Assembly: GCA_041905785.1 (NCBI GenBank)
Contig: JAYRKJ010000016.1
Span: 62,001-126,000 of the forward strand
Direction of reading: 5' to 3'
Origin: Roseateles_B sp041905785
GTDB lineage: Bacteria; Pseudomonadota; Gammaproteobacteria; Burkholderiales; Burkholderiaceae_C
DNA: 64,000 nucleotides
Below the pieces are notes generated by a model, which was not told the origin of the DNA, ran no database searches, and worked only from the letters and a program-made list of their open reading frames with translations. Shown here one piece after another: positions 44,501 through 54,769 of this stretch. Made by a program: the position numbers and the translations under genes. Position 1 is the first letter of the stretch, and the number at the start of each line of letters is the position of its first letter.

Positions 44501-44585
44501 GCTGGGCGCGGCCAAGTCGCGTCCGGTGGTGCTGCTCAAGGGCCTGAGCTGCAGCGCCGTGACGCCATCGCTTTTCAAGTTCTGA
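41526..44585 (+). CDS. Extracellular nuclease, ExeM/NucH type, with lamin-tail domain and RTX repeats
   Basis: 1019 residues. Signal peptide MKLKPLAFLLAAIFAAPAVLA. The lamin-tail domain follows (VISQIYGAGGNTGATYKNDYIEIFNAG, about 21-150). An OB-like region comes next, then an endonuclease/exonuclease/phosphatase domain with ANVLNFF, GLMEIQNNG, NHLKSKGGC, MLGDFNAY and the terminal SSDHDPMVM catalytic motif. The C-terminus has RTX calcium-binding repeats (GNDTIVGSDGDDVIEGGLGR, DTLTGGKGRD) and an F-rich end. It should degrade extracellular DNA. ATG 41526 is preferred because GAG lies nine bases upstream; ATG 41517 is an alternative. A Sec signal together with RTX repeats is unusual, as RTX proteins normally leave by type I secretion. 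A PEP-CTERM gene follows after 16 bases. Confidence 0.9.
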   Translation: MKLKPLAFLLAAIFAAPAVLASSSGVVISQIYGAGGNTGATYKNDYIEIFNAGSAAVNIGGWSVQYASSTGSSWQVTGLPAGTQIRAGQYLLIRQQAGAGGSVDVVGDVNGNIPMSATAGKVALVRSTTALSGTNPAGVEDIVSFGSAATPTEGSPTPTLSVSNAAFRAADGCTDTNSNSADFSLAAPQPRNSASALKSCGGVPVAQPIVPSCPDGNASSGATSTVTVSAADADSIVNAASIVASWPAGITLGVFSPAGSVGGTASQAVRVDGSVPPGLYNLSLDWSNDGGQHASCSFKINVSGPVPIYKIQGSGAKSPYEGQTVSTRGVVTKLNNNGFFLQDAVGDGDPTTSDGIFVFTSTAPTVAVGQLIQLSAKVTEFNVGSAGNAGTLAHTLSQLTAPSGIAVLGSGYVVTPVEVDLNTLPADGLEAYEGMVVTLRGPLTVQQNYFLARYGQLTLAAGGRLLAPTNIMPAGPDALAMKADNLRRAIILDDGSSLQNVNPTPYLGADGTVRAGDTLASLTGVVDYGLATSSAGGAGAYKIHPLAAPDFTRTNPRTATPQVSGGNVRIASANVLNFFTTFTNGQTFDGKTGQGCAQGGSVSAGNCRGADNLAEFQRQRAKIVANLAGLNADVLGLMEIQNNGNTALQHLVDSLNAQVGAGTYAFVPTPAQGTGDDAIRVAMIYKPGKLTLNGLSISDPDDINNRPPLAQGFLLPNGEKFAVIVNHLKSKGGCPSSGADTDDGLQGCWTATRVKQAQRLKTFLGTVKSSFGTPQVVMLGDFNAYAKEDPILALTGDGSIVDQVGRFDPADYSYVFDAMAGRLDHGFSTVELSPKVVYATSWHINADEPILLDYNLELKQPACASCGPDYYTPTAFKSSDHDPMVMGLDLSKRISGTAGNDTIVGSDGDDVIEGGLGRDTLTGGKGRDQFVYVSGADGVDTITDFTPGEDQLVFTELLKNVGISSTDPLGQGFVTCTPSAGSALIGYDPDGALGAAKSRPVVLLKGLSCSAVTPSLFKF

Positions 44586-44601
44586 ACCAGGAAGTGACCT
44601 C

Positions 44602-45105
44602 ATGAACACCCTCAAGACCCTTGCCGCCGCCGCCCTGCTGGCCTCCGGCCTGAGCCTGGGCGCGCAAGCCGCGCCCGTCAGCAAGACCTTCGAAGGCCTG
44701 ATCGACGCCGGCCCGCTGCTGAACGAAACCTTCACCGGCTTCTTCAGCTACGACGACGCCGCGCTGAGTCTCACCGGTTTCGAATCCGTCGCGCTGGGCA
44801 GCTTCGGCCTCGATTTCCTCGGCGCCAGCCACGGCCTCAACGCCACGGCCACCGCCGACTTCCAGGATGGCATCTTCCTGGGATTGAGCTATTTCGACGG
44901 CACGCCGGCCTGGAGCCTCAGCTTCACTGCCGGCTCCTTCGACAGCAGCGACGCCTACCTGCACTACAGCCTCACCGGCGGAGTGGAGAGCAGCGGCGCC
45001 TACACGGTGAAGGACGCGGCCTCCGCCGTGCCGGAACCGGCGAGCCTGGCGCTGAGCCTGCTGGCGCTGGGGGGCGTGGCGGTGGTGAGACGGCGCCGGG
45101 GCTGA
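44602..45105 (+). CDS. PEP-CTERM sorting-domain protein
   Basis: 167 residues. Signal peptide ending LGAQAA, a Ser/Gly/Asp-rich mature region with no recognised domain, and a C-terminal tripartite sorting signal: VPEP, a hydrophobic helix (ASLALSLLALGGVAVV) and RRRRG. Such proteins are processed by an exosortase, usually in bacteria that make exopolysaccharide, so the genome should encode an XrtA-type exosortase. Its close position behind the nuclease suggests joint expression and surface localisation in the matrix. Confidence 0.9.
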   Translation: MNTLKTLAAAALLASGLSLGAQAAPVSKTFEGLIDAGPLLNETFTGFFSYDDAALSLTGFESVALGSFGLDFLGASHGLNATATADFQDGIFLGLSYFDGTPAWSLSFTAGSFDSSDAYLHYSLTGGVESSGAYTVKDAASAVPEPASLALSLLALGGVAVVRRRRG

Positions 45106-45260
45106 GCGGCGCGCACCGCCCGCTGCGCCCGCTCGTGGCGCGCACCCTGCAGGGACGGCCGAACGCAAACCGTCGTCATGGCAGGAATGACTTGGGCGTG
45201 TCGTGAACACACGAGCCTCAAAGCCCTGTCGAGTGCGCCCAGCTCCCGCATGCAATGAGA

Positions 45261-45282
45261 AAGGGCCGGCAGGCCGGCCCTT
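45261..45282. terminator. Hairpin between convergent PEP-CTERM and collagenase genes
   Basis: AAGGGCCGGC-AG-GCCGGCCCTT, a ten-pair stem with a two-base loop. On the minus strand TTTCTCATT follows, so it could end the collagenase transcript; on the plus strand no T-run follows the stem. Confidence 0.65.
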
Positions 45283-45305
45283 CGTCGATCGGGTGCTGAG
45301 CAGGA

Positions 45306-48062
45306 TCAATCCGCCGTGGCGGCGATGCTGAGCTCGGCGTAGGCCGTGCTCGGGTTGAGCATCACATAGACCCAGGTGCCCGAGGGCAGGACGCTCAAGC
45401 GGCAGGTCTCGGTGTTGCCGGCGGTGGCCGAGCGGCAGCCGTAGTCGGTGGTGGACGGCCAGCCGTTGTGCTTCAGGTAGAGGTCCGCATTGCCGGTGCC
45501 GCCGGTGGTCTTGACCGTGATGGCGCTCTTGCCGGCCGGCACGAGCACGGCGTACCAGCCGGGGTTGCTGCCATTGGTGCTCAGGCCTCGGCGCACACAG
45601 CCGTTGGTGTTCAGCGCGTAGCCGCTGGTGTCGGTGCAGCTCGGGCCCTGGCTCCAGTCGGGGGCGGCCGGCTGCAGGGGCAGGTCGCTGAACATGCCGC
45701 GCAGGGTGGCGGAGACGAAGTCGCCACGCGGGACCACCATCACGTAGACATAGCCGGCGCCGCGGGTCTGCAGCGGCAGGCGCAGGTCGGCGTTGCTGCC
45801 GCTGGCCTTGACGTCGTAGTCCGTGGTGCTGGGCCAGCCGGTGGCCTTGGCGTAGATGTCGGCGCCGCCCTTGAGGTTGGAGAGGCGGAAGACGGCCAGC
45901 TCCCAGCTGTTGGCGTTCATCGAGAAGCTGAAGGGGCCGGTGCCGCTCAGCGCGCGGCTGCAGCCGTTGGCCAGCACGCTGGTGCTGGAGAGATTGCAGG
46001 CGCCGATGACGTCGGCGTTGAGCAGCGGCAGCGTGTTGGCGCGGCGGCTGCTGCAGTTGGCGCTGGCGAGGTCGCCGTTGCCGATGCACTGGGTGAGCCA
46101 GGACTTGAAGTCAGCGTCCAGGCTGGTGCCGATGGCGTCGATGCGCTTGCTGTAGCCGGCGTAGTCGCCCTTGCGCATCAGCGGCAGGAAGGCCTGGTCC
46201 TGGCTGGGCTGGCGCTCCAGCATGTAGCGCACGGCGAGGTAGCCCCAGTTGTAGACGCGGGTCTGGCCGCTGCTGTAGGTGTTGCGCATCACCTCGCTCA
46301 GGGCCATGGGGGCGGTCTGGGCACGGGAGGTGGCATCCGGGTAGTAGGTGCGGCGATAGCTGTAGGACACGTACTCGGCCACGCCCTCGATCCACCAGAC
46401 GGAGGAGTTTTTGACGGCGCCGTTGAGTTCCAGCGGATAGCTGCCGAAGCCGCCCCAGAGGTTGTAGCGGCCGTCGAGGTAGTGGGTGAACTCGTGGTTC
46501 AGGTTCCAGATCTCGAAGCTGCTCAGCCAGTCGGCGCGGTGGGCCAGGAAGCGGGCCTGGTTGCCGGGTTGCGAGGGATCGCCCTCCAGGTAGATGCCGC
46601 CGTTGTTGGTGTCGTTGCCGAACAGGAAGCCTGAGAAGCGCGAGTACTGGGCGTAGCTGTCGAAGACCACCAGCTCCAGGCTGCTGTTGTTGTCATTGGC
46701 CACCGGCTGCGCGGCGTTGGTGCCGAAGAGGCCGTGGAAGTAGCCGGTCTGGTTGGTGATGCTGGTGCAGGTGTCGGCCAGCTGCTGGCTGCTCATGGCC
46801 TGGGCGCGGATCACGTACTGCGTGCCGCAGGCGTAGCGGATGGGCAGCTTGATGCGGGCGACGGTGTCGTAGGCGTTGCAGGTGCCGTAGCTGCTGCAGT
46901 TGGCGCTGTCGTACTGGTCCACCATGGAGGCGGCACGCATCCAGACGTCGATGGTGGCATCGTCGCTGGCCTTGTAGCCGGCGGTCTGGTTGACGCCCAG
47001 CGAGCGCACGGTGGCGGTGAGGGCCGGGTGGCGCAGGAAGCGCAGCATCTCGCCCATGGCATTGGCCAGGTGGTAGGCGTAGCTGGTGCCGGCCTGGTTG
47101 CGGTTGCGGGTGAGGAAGGCATCCAGCGATCGGGCGTAGCTGGCATCGTTGGCCACGGCCGCGGCGTAGTCGTCCTGGCCGTCGCCGTAGAACAGCACGT
47201 TCATCGCGGCCAGGACGGCCTCGTTGGTCCAGTAGCCGGTGGCAAAGGTGGCGGGCTGGGTCTGGTCAATCCAGCGCCTGGCGGTGGGCGCCATGGCAGC
47301 GGCAAAGCCCGAGGCCGCCGTCTTGAACACCTCGCTGACGAAGTAGGCGTTGTCCTCGGTCGGCTTCATGAAAGCCGCGGAACTCATCAATTGGGTCAGC
47401 GCACCGCGTGACGCATTCAGCATGGCCGCGCTGCCGGCCGGAATGCCGTTGTAGCTGTCGCCGCGCACCGACATGAAGTTCCAGTAGCCCGCCGTGCGCA
47501 GGAAGGACAGCAGATTCATGGACTTGTTGCTGTCGTCGCCGGTGTAGCTCAGCGAACGGCGCTTGAGCTCATCGGCCACGGTGATGATGTTGGCGTCGCT
47601 GAACACGGTGCGGTACTGGCTGACCGAGCCGCTGTAGAGCTTGTACATGCACTCGCGCAGCGAGGCGTTGTCGATGAAGCTCAGCAGGGTGCTGCCGCTC
47701 TTGCCCACGAAGTCGGCGCCGGTGCAGACCGCGGTGCCGGAGGCCAGGCTGCGCGCGGCCAGGGCGCGGCGGCGGGCGAGGCTGGAGTCGGGCTTGGCGG
47801 CGGCCTCGCGCTGCAGGGGCGGGACCAGGCTGTCGGCATGGCGCAGCGGCAGCTGCGACGGATGCAGCCCTTGCTTGCCCACATGCTCGCCTTGCAGCGG
47901 CTCGCCGGGCAGGCTGCTCAGAGCCTGGCGCGACTGGGCCGCGCGCAGGCTGGCGGTGTCAGCCGCCTGGCTGCTGGACAGGGCACCCAGGCCCATGGCC
48001 AGTGCCAGCCAGGGGGCGGCATGGCGCAGCGGGGGGCGCGCAGTTCTTGAAAGTTCGGACAT
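45306..48062 (-). CDS. Secreted M9-family collagenase with two PPC domains
   Basis: 918 residues. Signal peptide ending SSSQAA, a propeptide, an activator domain, and the gluzincin catalytic domain with zinc motif HEFTHYLDG (H523, E524, H527) followed by WWIEGVAEYVS, the glutamate ligand, as in Vibrio-type M9 collagenases. The C-terminal part has two bacterial pre-peptidase C-terminal domains, beginning about SFSMNANSWELAVFRLS and about GWYAVLVPAGKSAITVKTTG. Both contain ADxYxKxxGWPSTTDY and probably bind collagen. ATG 48062 is preceded by GGAGA; longer upstream frame lacks a signal peptide at its start. Divergent from a TonB receptor that may take up released peptides. Confidence 0.92.
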   Translation of the reverse strand: MSELSRTARPPLRHAAPWLALAMGLGALSSSQAADTASLRAAQSRQALSSLPGEPLQGEHVGKQGLHPSQLPLRHADSLVPPLQREAAAKPDSSLARRRALAARSLASGTAVCTGADFVGKSGSTLLSFIDNASLRECMYKLYSGSVSQYRTVFSDANIITVADELKRRSLSYTGDDSNKSMNLLSFLRTAGYWNFMSVRGDSYNGIPAGSAAMLNASRGALTQLMSSAAFMKPTEDNAYFVSEVFKTAASGFAAAMAPTARRWIDQTQPATFATGYWTNEAVLAAMNVLFYGDGQDDYAAAVANDASYARSLDAFLTRNRNQAGTSYAYHLANAMGEMLRFLRHPALTATVRSLGVNQTAGYKASDDATIDVWMRAASMVDQYDSANCSSYGTCNAYDTVARIKLPIRYACGTQYVIRAQAMSSQQLADTCTSITNQTGYFHGLFGTNAAQPVANDNNSSLELVVFDSYAQYSRFSGFLFGNDTNNGGIYLEGDPSQPGNQARFLAHRADWLSSFEIWNLNHEFTHYLDGRYNLWGGFGSYPLELNGAVKNSSVWWIEGVAEYVSYSYRRTYYPDATSRAQTAPMALSEVMRNTYSSGQTRVYNWGYLAVRYMLERQPSQDQAFLPLMRKGDYAGYSKRIDAIGTSLDADFKSWLTQCIGNGDLASANCSSRRANTLPLLNADVIGACNLSSTSVLANGCSRALSGTGPFSFSMNANSWELAVFRLSNLKGGADIYAKATGWPSTTDYDVKASGSNADLRLPLQTRGAGYVYVMVVPRGDFVSATLRGMFSDLPLQPAAPDWSQGPSCTDTSGYALNTNGCVRRGLSTNGSNPGWYAVLVPAGKSAITVKTTGGTGNADLYLKHNGWPSTTDYGCRSATAGNTETCRLSVLPSGTWVYVMLNPSTAYAELSIAATAD

Positions 48063-48357
48063 CTTGGTCTCCGTTGAGGGGTTGTTGTTGCGTGCTCCTG
48101 GGCGCGCAGCGCACATTTCAAGGCGTATTTAATAAAAATTCCATAGATATATTGTGCATATGCTGTAAACACTGAGCACCAAATGTGTCGGCGGGCGAGG
48201 GTGTGCCAACTTGCGCCAGCCGGTCCGAGAGGGATCCTGGGGCAAGCCCTAGGTTAAATATATTGGTGGAATGCCAGAATTATTTGCGAAGGATATGTGT
48301 CCTTTGCCATCAAGCGGCCTCCCCAAGCAGTCGCAGAACATCCCCCGAGGAGACTCC
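48063..48357. other. AT-rich divergent control region between collagenase and TonB receptor
   Basis: No gene was found. The region contains two AT-rich patches, 48126-48170 and 48253-48292, in an otherwise GC-rich window, as expected for two divergent promoters or a regulator site. For the collagenase, TTTACA (48169-48164), 18 bases and TATGGA (48145-48140) on the minus strand is a fair promoter. For the receptor, TAAATA near 48254 is a possible -10 but no -35 fits. Confidence 0.5.
48140..48169 (-). promoter_or_regulatory. Candidate promoter of the collagenase gene
   Basis: -35 TTTACA and -10 TATGGA with an 18-base spacer on the minus strand, about 80 bases before the collagenase ATG. Confidence 0.45.
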
Positions 48358-51045
48358 ATGAACCGTCGCCATCCCGTGCACCCCCATCCCGCCCGGCTGA
48401 GCTTGCTGGCCGCTGCGCTGGCCGTGCTGGCCGCCCAAGCCCAGGCCCAGTCCGCCAGCCCGGACAAGGCCGCCGATGCGCCGCCCCAGACCCTGCAGCG
48501 GGTCGAGATCGTGGGGTCCAGCATCAAGCGCATCAATGCCGAGGGCCCCAACCCCATCGCCGTCTACAAGAAGGCCGACATCGAGGCCACGGGGGCGACG
48601 TCCACGGTCGAGCTGCTGTCCAAGATGGCGGCGGTGACGTCCTTCGACGACGGCAACAACGGCAATTCCTTCTCGGCCGGCGCGACCAGCGCCAGCCTGC
48701 GCAATATGGGCGCGCAGAACGTGCTGGTGCTGCTCAACGGCCGGCGCCTGGCCAACTACGCTTTCGCGGCCGGCACCGACACCCCCTTCGTCGACCTCAA
48801 CACCATCCCGCTGGCGGCTGTCGAGCGGGTGGAAATCCTGCGCGACGGCGCTTCGGCGCTCTACGGCTCGGATGCCGTGGCCGGGGTGATGAACTTCGTC
48901 ACCAAGACCGACTACCAGGGCCTGGAGCTGGCCGGCAAGGTGGGGCAGCGCACCGCCGGCGACCAGCGCCGGGGCGAGTTCAGCGTGGCCGCCGGCCGTG
49001 GCGACATGAGCCGCGACGGCTACAACCTGCTGGGCATGCTGACCGCCTCCCGCCGCGAGCCTGCGCTGGCGGGCAAACATGCGCTGACCCGCAGCGCCGA
49101 CCTGCGCCCCTATGGCGGGCTGGACCTGCGGGACACCTCGCGCAGCCCGGGCTCCATCCAGCGCGTGGACCAGGGTATGCGCAAGGCACACCCCGCCTGC
49201 CCGGCCGCCCAGGTGGAGACGGACACCATCGGTGACGAATACTGCCGCACCGATCTCGCCCCCGGCACCGAGCTGGGTCCGACCCTGGAGCGGCTGAACA
49301 TGGCCGTGCTGGGCAGCAAGGCGCTGGGTGCCAACACCAGCCTCTTCGGTGAGCTGGTGCTGGGGCACAACAAGACTCGCTGGCGCGGCGGCTATCCGTC
49401 GCTGGAAACGGGCACCGACCACCGCGTGATGCCCGGCATGGCCGCCTATGTGCCGGCTTTGGGGCGCTGGGTGGACGACAAGGGCGTGGCGCATGAGAAC
49501 AGCCCGCTGCTGGCCTTCCGCGCGGTGGACGAAGCCGGCGAGCGCGGCACGCGTGCCCTGGTGACCAGCAGCCGGGCTCTGGCCGGCGTGCGCGGCCTGT
49601 ATGGCGACTGGGACTGGGAGGTGGCGGCCATGTTCAGCCGCAGCCGCGGTGAGCAGACCGAATCCAACATGCTCAAGCGCGACGCGGTGCTGAACGCCCT
49701 GGCCAAGGGGGGCTACAACCCCTTCGTGCCGGTCAACAGCCGCGCTGCGGCCGAGGCCCTGCTGACCGACATCACCAAGGAAGCGAGCACCACGCTGAAC
49801 ACGCTGGACGCCAAGGTCAGCAATCCGGAGCTGACGCGCCTGCTGGGCGGCCCCCTGGGCGTGGCCGCGGGCCTGCAGTTCATGCACGAGCGCATGAAGG
49901 AGGTGGCCGATCCGCAGCTCGCCGCCAAGAACATCGAGAACTGGAGCGGCACCTCGTCGGACGGCAGCCGCAAGGTGGCCTCGGGCTTTGTCGAATTCAA
50001 CCTGCAGCCCAACAAGGCGACCGAGATCCAACTGGCCCTGCGCAGCGACCACTACAGCGACTTCGGCACCACCACCAACCCCAAGATCGCCGTGGCCTTC
50101 CGTCCCAACGGGGACTGGCTGCTGCGCGCCGGCTACACCACGGCCTTCAAGGCCCCCTCGCTGCCGCAGATGCACATGGGCTCCACCAACGCCTACCCCA
50201 GCGAAGGCATCCGCGACTGGATCCGCTGCAAGCCCATGGGCCTGGACTACGAGCACTGCTACTACTACCCGCGCCTCACCTATGTGCCCAACCCCGATCT
50301 CAAGCCCGAGCGCAGCTCGATCTGGAGCGCGGGCGTGGCCTTCAATCCCTCCAAGGCGCTGAGCACCACGGTGGACCTGTACTACCTGAAGCAGAAGGAC
50401 TCCATCAATCTGCTGGACGGCCAGTACCTGATCGACCATGAATTCGACATCCCCGGCTATGCCGAACTGGTCACCCGCGACCCGCGCAACCCCGCGCTGG
50501 AAGCGCGCTATCCAGGTCTCAAGAACGGCCGCCTGAAGTACCTGACCCTGCCCTACAAGAACGTGGGCGGCGTGGAGACCGGCGGTGTGGACTGGACCTT
50601 GCGCCTGGAGCAGCAGTGGGCCGGCATCCGCTTCTGGCTGGAGAATGAATACAACGTGATCCTGCGCTACAAGTCGGCCTTCACGCCCGAAGGCGACTTG
50701 CAGGACCGCGTGGGCGGCTACAGCCAGGAGAAATGGCGCAACACGCTGCGGGTGGGCGGCGAGCGCGGCGACTGGCGCGTGCAGCTCAACGGCCTGACCT
50801 ACGCGGGCGTGCTCAACGTCAGCAGCCCCGCCGTGCTGCAGCCCGGCGTGGATCCGGGCCGGCTGCCCAGCCGCACGGTCTGGGATCTGACCGTGGGCTA
50901 CAAGGGCTGGCGTGACTGGCAGCTGAACCTGTCCGTGCTCAATGTCTTCGACATCAAGCCGCGCTTCTCCACCGGCTACGGCGGCTTCTACGACGACCGC
51001 TACGGCCCCACGGTCCAGCTGGCCGCGCGCTACACCCTGCGCTGA
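48358..51045 (+). CDS. TonB-dependent outer-membrane receptor
   Basis: 895 residues. Signal peptide to about residue 34 (LAVLAAQAQAQ), TonB-box-like VEIVGSS, plug domain with NMGAQNVLVLLNGRRLANY, LAAVERVEILRDGASALYGS and VAGVMNFVTK, then a 22-strand-type barrel ending in the aromatic-containing VQLAARYTLR. ATG 48358 has GAGGAG upstream. The plug type resembles receptors often found beside secreted proteases rather than siderophore operons. Its position, divergent from the collagenase, suggests uptake of collagen-derived peptides, which is inference. Followed by a strong terminator. Confidence 0.93.
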   Translation: MNRRHPVHPHPARLSLLAAALAVLAAQAQAQSASPDKAADAPPQTLQRVEIVGSSIKRINAEGPNPIAVYKKADIEATGATSTVELLSKMAAVTSFDDGNNGNSFSAGATSASLRNMGAQNVLVLLNGRRLANYAFAAGTDTPFVDLNTIPLAAVERVEILRDGASALYGSDAVAGVMNFVTKTDYQGLELAGKVGQRTAGDQRRGEFSVAAGRGDMSRDGYNLLGMLTASRREPALAGKHALTRSADLRPYGGLDLRDTSRSPGSIQRVDQGMRKAHPACPAAQVETDTIGDEYCRTDLAPGTELGPTLERLNMAVLGSKALGANTSLFGELVLGHNKTRWRGGYPSLETGTDHRVMPGMAAYVPALGRWVDDKGVAHENSPLLAFRAVDEAGERGTRALVTSSRALAGVRGLYGDWDWEVAAMFSRSRGEQTESNMLKRDAVLNALAKGGYNPFVPVNSRAAAEALLTDITKEASTTLNTLDAKVSNPELTRLLGGPLGVAAGLQFMHERMKEVADPQLAAKNIENWSGTSSDGSRKVASGFVEFNLQPNKATEIQLALRSDHYSDFGTTTNPKIAVAFRPNGDWLLRAGYTTAFKAPSLPQMHMGSTNAYPSEGIRDWIRCKPMGLDYEHCYYYPRLTYVPNPDLKPERSSIWSAGVAFNPSKALSTTVDLYYLKQKDSINLLDGQYLIDHEFDIPGYAELVTRDPRNPALEARYPGLKNGRLKYLTLPYKNVGGVETGGVDWTLRLEQQWAGIRFWLENEYNVILRYKSAFTPEGDLQDRVGGYSQEKWRNTLRVGGERGDWRVQLNGLTYAGVLNVSSPAVLQPGVDPGRLPSRTVWDLTVGYKGWRDWQLNLSVLNVFDIKPRFSTGYGGFYDDRYGPTVQLAARYTLR

Positions 51046-51122
51046 GCCGCGAACCCCTTGTCTCGGCTGCTGAGCTCATCAGCGGCGCTGCGGTTCTGGT
51101 GCCTGCGCACCAGCCCTTTGAC

Positions 51123-51148
51123 GCCCCGCCTCGTGCGGGGCTTTTTTT
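51123..51148 (+). terminator. Intrinsic terminator after the TonB receptor
   Basis: GCCCCGC (51123-51129), five-base loop, GCGGGGC (51135-51141), then seven T. Strong Rho-independent terminator. Confidence 0.92.
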
Positions 51149-51240
51149 CATCGAAGCGTTCCTTGGCCGGGCTATGGCGCTTTCGCCACAGGCCGGCACC
51201 GCCTGCGTGGATGCGCACAAATGAAGTTAGCATCCGGGCG

Positions 51241-51810
51241 ATGCAGCAACAAGGCATTCGTCCGGCTTCCTCTGGCAGGGCCAGCGGAAGCCTCACGGTC
51301 TCTGCAATGACCGAGTCCGACATCGACACCCTCGCAACGCTGCTCTGGCACGCGTCGGTGTACCGGCACATCGGTGGACTGCCCGAAGCGTCGTCCGAGG
51401 TGGGCGCCTGGCTGCGGCGCTGCCTGGCCGGCCCGCGCGCGGACGAGCCGCCGCAGCGCTGGATCAACCACGTCATGCGCCTGCGCGCCACGGGCGAGCC
51501 CATCGGCCTGCTCCAGGCCACGCTGCATGACGGCATTGCCGAGGTGGCCTTTCTGCTGGCGCCCGCGTATTGGGGGCAAGGCCTGGCGACCGAGGGCCTG
51601 GCCCGGCTGCACGAGGCGCTGGACCAGCGCCAGCCCGGCATGGCCTGCTGGGCCACGGTGCTGCCGGGCAACGAGAGGAGCCGGCGTTTGCTGGCGCGCA
51701 GCGGCTATGCGCGCGTGGCGCTGCCGACGCGCCTGAGGCTGATGACCTATGACGACGGCGACTGGGTGTTCCTCAGGGGAGGGCCGCAGGCGCCGGGCGA
51801 GGGCGCTTGA
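51241..51810 (+). CDS. GNAT-family N-acetyltransferase
   Basis: 189 residues. RimJ/RimL-like GNAT fold: SAMTESDIDTLATLLWH at the start, IGLLQATLHDGIAEVAFLLAPAYWGQGLATEGLARL with the acetyl-CoA-binding Q/RxxGxG/A loop (YWGQGLA), and VLPGNERSRRLLARSGY. ATG 51241 is the first start after the terminator; ATG 51307 (MTESD) is possible. The gene stands alone between the receptor and the helicases. The acceptor is unknown. Confidence 0.85.
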   Translation: MQQQGIRPASSGRASGSLTVSAMTESDIDTLATLLWHASVYRHIGGLPEASSEVGAWLRRCLAGPRADEPPQRWINHVMRLRATGEPIGLLQATLHDGIAEVAFLLAPAYWGQGLATEGLARLHEALDQRQPGMACWATVLPGNERSRRLLARSGYARVALPTRLRLMTYDDGDWVFLRGGPQAPGEGA

Positions 51811-51973
51811 GCTCGTGCAGTGTTCCCCGCCAATCGGCACCTAAAACCGCGTCCTTGCCGCCGTGGCGTTGTTGCAAGTCCTCGCGATGCCACGGGGCAT
51901 CGCTGCGGTTTGCGCCTGGCCACGTCGACAAATCCATCGGCTTTCTTGCGTGCCTCACAGCGTCGATCACGCA

Positions 51974-53247
51974 CTAGCCGCCGGCCGCCCTCAGCTTGTC
52001 CTTCTTGCTGGGCCGTCGGCCCTTGATGCCGCCGCTGGCCGCGCCGGAGGGCGCCGTCTCGGTGGGTTCGAACCCCGCGATCTGCTCGCGGGCCACTCGG
52101 TAGCCCTGCCGCTTCTCGATCAGCCGGAAGTGCGCCTCGGTGGCTGCACTGACGAAGCTCACGGCCAGACCCTCGGCCCCGGCGCGCGCCGTGCGGCCGA
52201 TGCGGTGCACATAGTCCACCGTTGAGCGGGGCAGGTCGTAGTTCAGCACCACGGGCAGCTGCGCGATGTCGATGCCCCGCGCGCCGAGGTCCGTGGCCAC
52301 CAGCACGCGCAGCTCGCCGGACTTGAACGCGGCCAGCACCTGTGAACGCGCGCCCTGGCTGGCATCGCCATGGAAGGCGGCGGCGGCCAGGCCGGCGCGG
52401 CGCAGCTTGTCGGCCACGTGGTCGCAGGCATAGCGTGTGGCCACGAAGACCAGCACGCGCGGCCAGCCCTCCTGATCGATCAGCTGCCGCAGCAAGGGCG
52501 TGCGCCGGGCGGCGTCGACGGCGATGGCGCGCTCGACGAGCCTGCGCTCGCCCGCTTCGGTGTCGAGGGTCAGGTCTTGCCCAATCTCCACCCGCACGGG
52601 CTCGTGCAGCAGTTGCTCCGACAGCGCCTGCACCGAGGCCGGGAAGGTGGCCGAGAACAGCAGGTTCTGGCGCTGCGCCGGCAGCAGGGCCAGCACGCGC
52701 GAGAGCTCCTCGGCAAAGCCGGCGTCCAGCAGCCGGTCGGCCTCGTCCAGCACCAGACAGTGCAGGCCCGCGAGCGAGAGGCCGTTGTGCTCGACCACGT
52801 CCAGCAGTCGGCCGGGCGTGGCGACGACGATGTCCGCCCCGCCGCGCAGCGCCATCAGCTGCGGGTTGATGGACACGCCGCCGTAAAGAATGGACACCTT
52901 CACCGAGACCGCCAGGCAGCGTGCCGCGGCCCGCAGCAGCGCGCCGGTCTGCGCGGCCAGCTCGCGCGTGGGCACCAGCACCAGCACCTGCGGATGGCGC
53001 GCGGCGCCCGCGGCCGCGCGGCCGTTGCGGCCCTCGACCTGCTGCAGGACGGGAAAGGCGAAGGCCGCCGTCTTGCCCGAGCCGGTCTGGGCGGCGGCCA
53101 GCACATCGCGTCCGGCCAGGGCGGCAGGGATGGCGGCGGCCTGCACCGGCGTGGGCGTCTCGAAGCCCAGCTCGCGCGCCGCCTTCAGCAGCGCCGGCGA
53201 GAGGCCCAGGGCGGCGAAGCCGTCGGCGCCGGCGTCCATGGCCGGGC

Positions 53248-53251
<4 letters not shown>
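51974..53251 (-). CDS. DEAD-box RNA helicase, RhlE-like
   Basis: 425 residues. Core motifs in order: FETPTPVQAAAIPAALAGRD (Q motif), AQTGSGKTAAF (I), PTRELAAQ (Ia), TPGRLLD (Ib), LDEADRLLDAGF (II), FSATFP (III), VATDLGARGIDIAQLPVV (V), HRIGRTARAG (VI). A short C-terminal tail ends in a basic KGRRPSKKDKLRA, typical of RhlE-type proteins. GTG 53251 overlaps the stop of dbpA as GTGA, so translation is coupled; ATG 53239 is an alternative. Likely role in ribosome assembly or mRNA turnover. Contains the scattered word at 52567-52580. Confidence 0.9.
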
Positions 53252-54684
<1,433 letters not shown>

Positions 54685-54769
54685 GCGTGATTGTCGGTCA
54701 TGCGGGCCCGGACCCTGCAGGCGGCGGCGGCGACCGCTGCCCGAAGACCGTGCTGCAGTGCCGAAAGCT

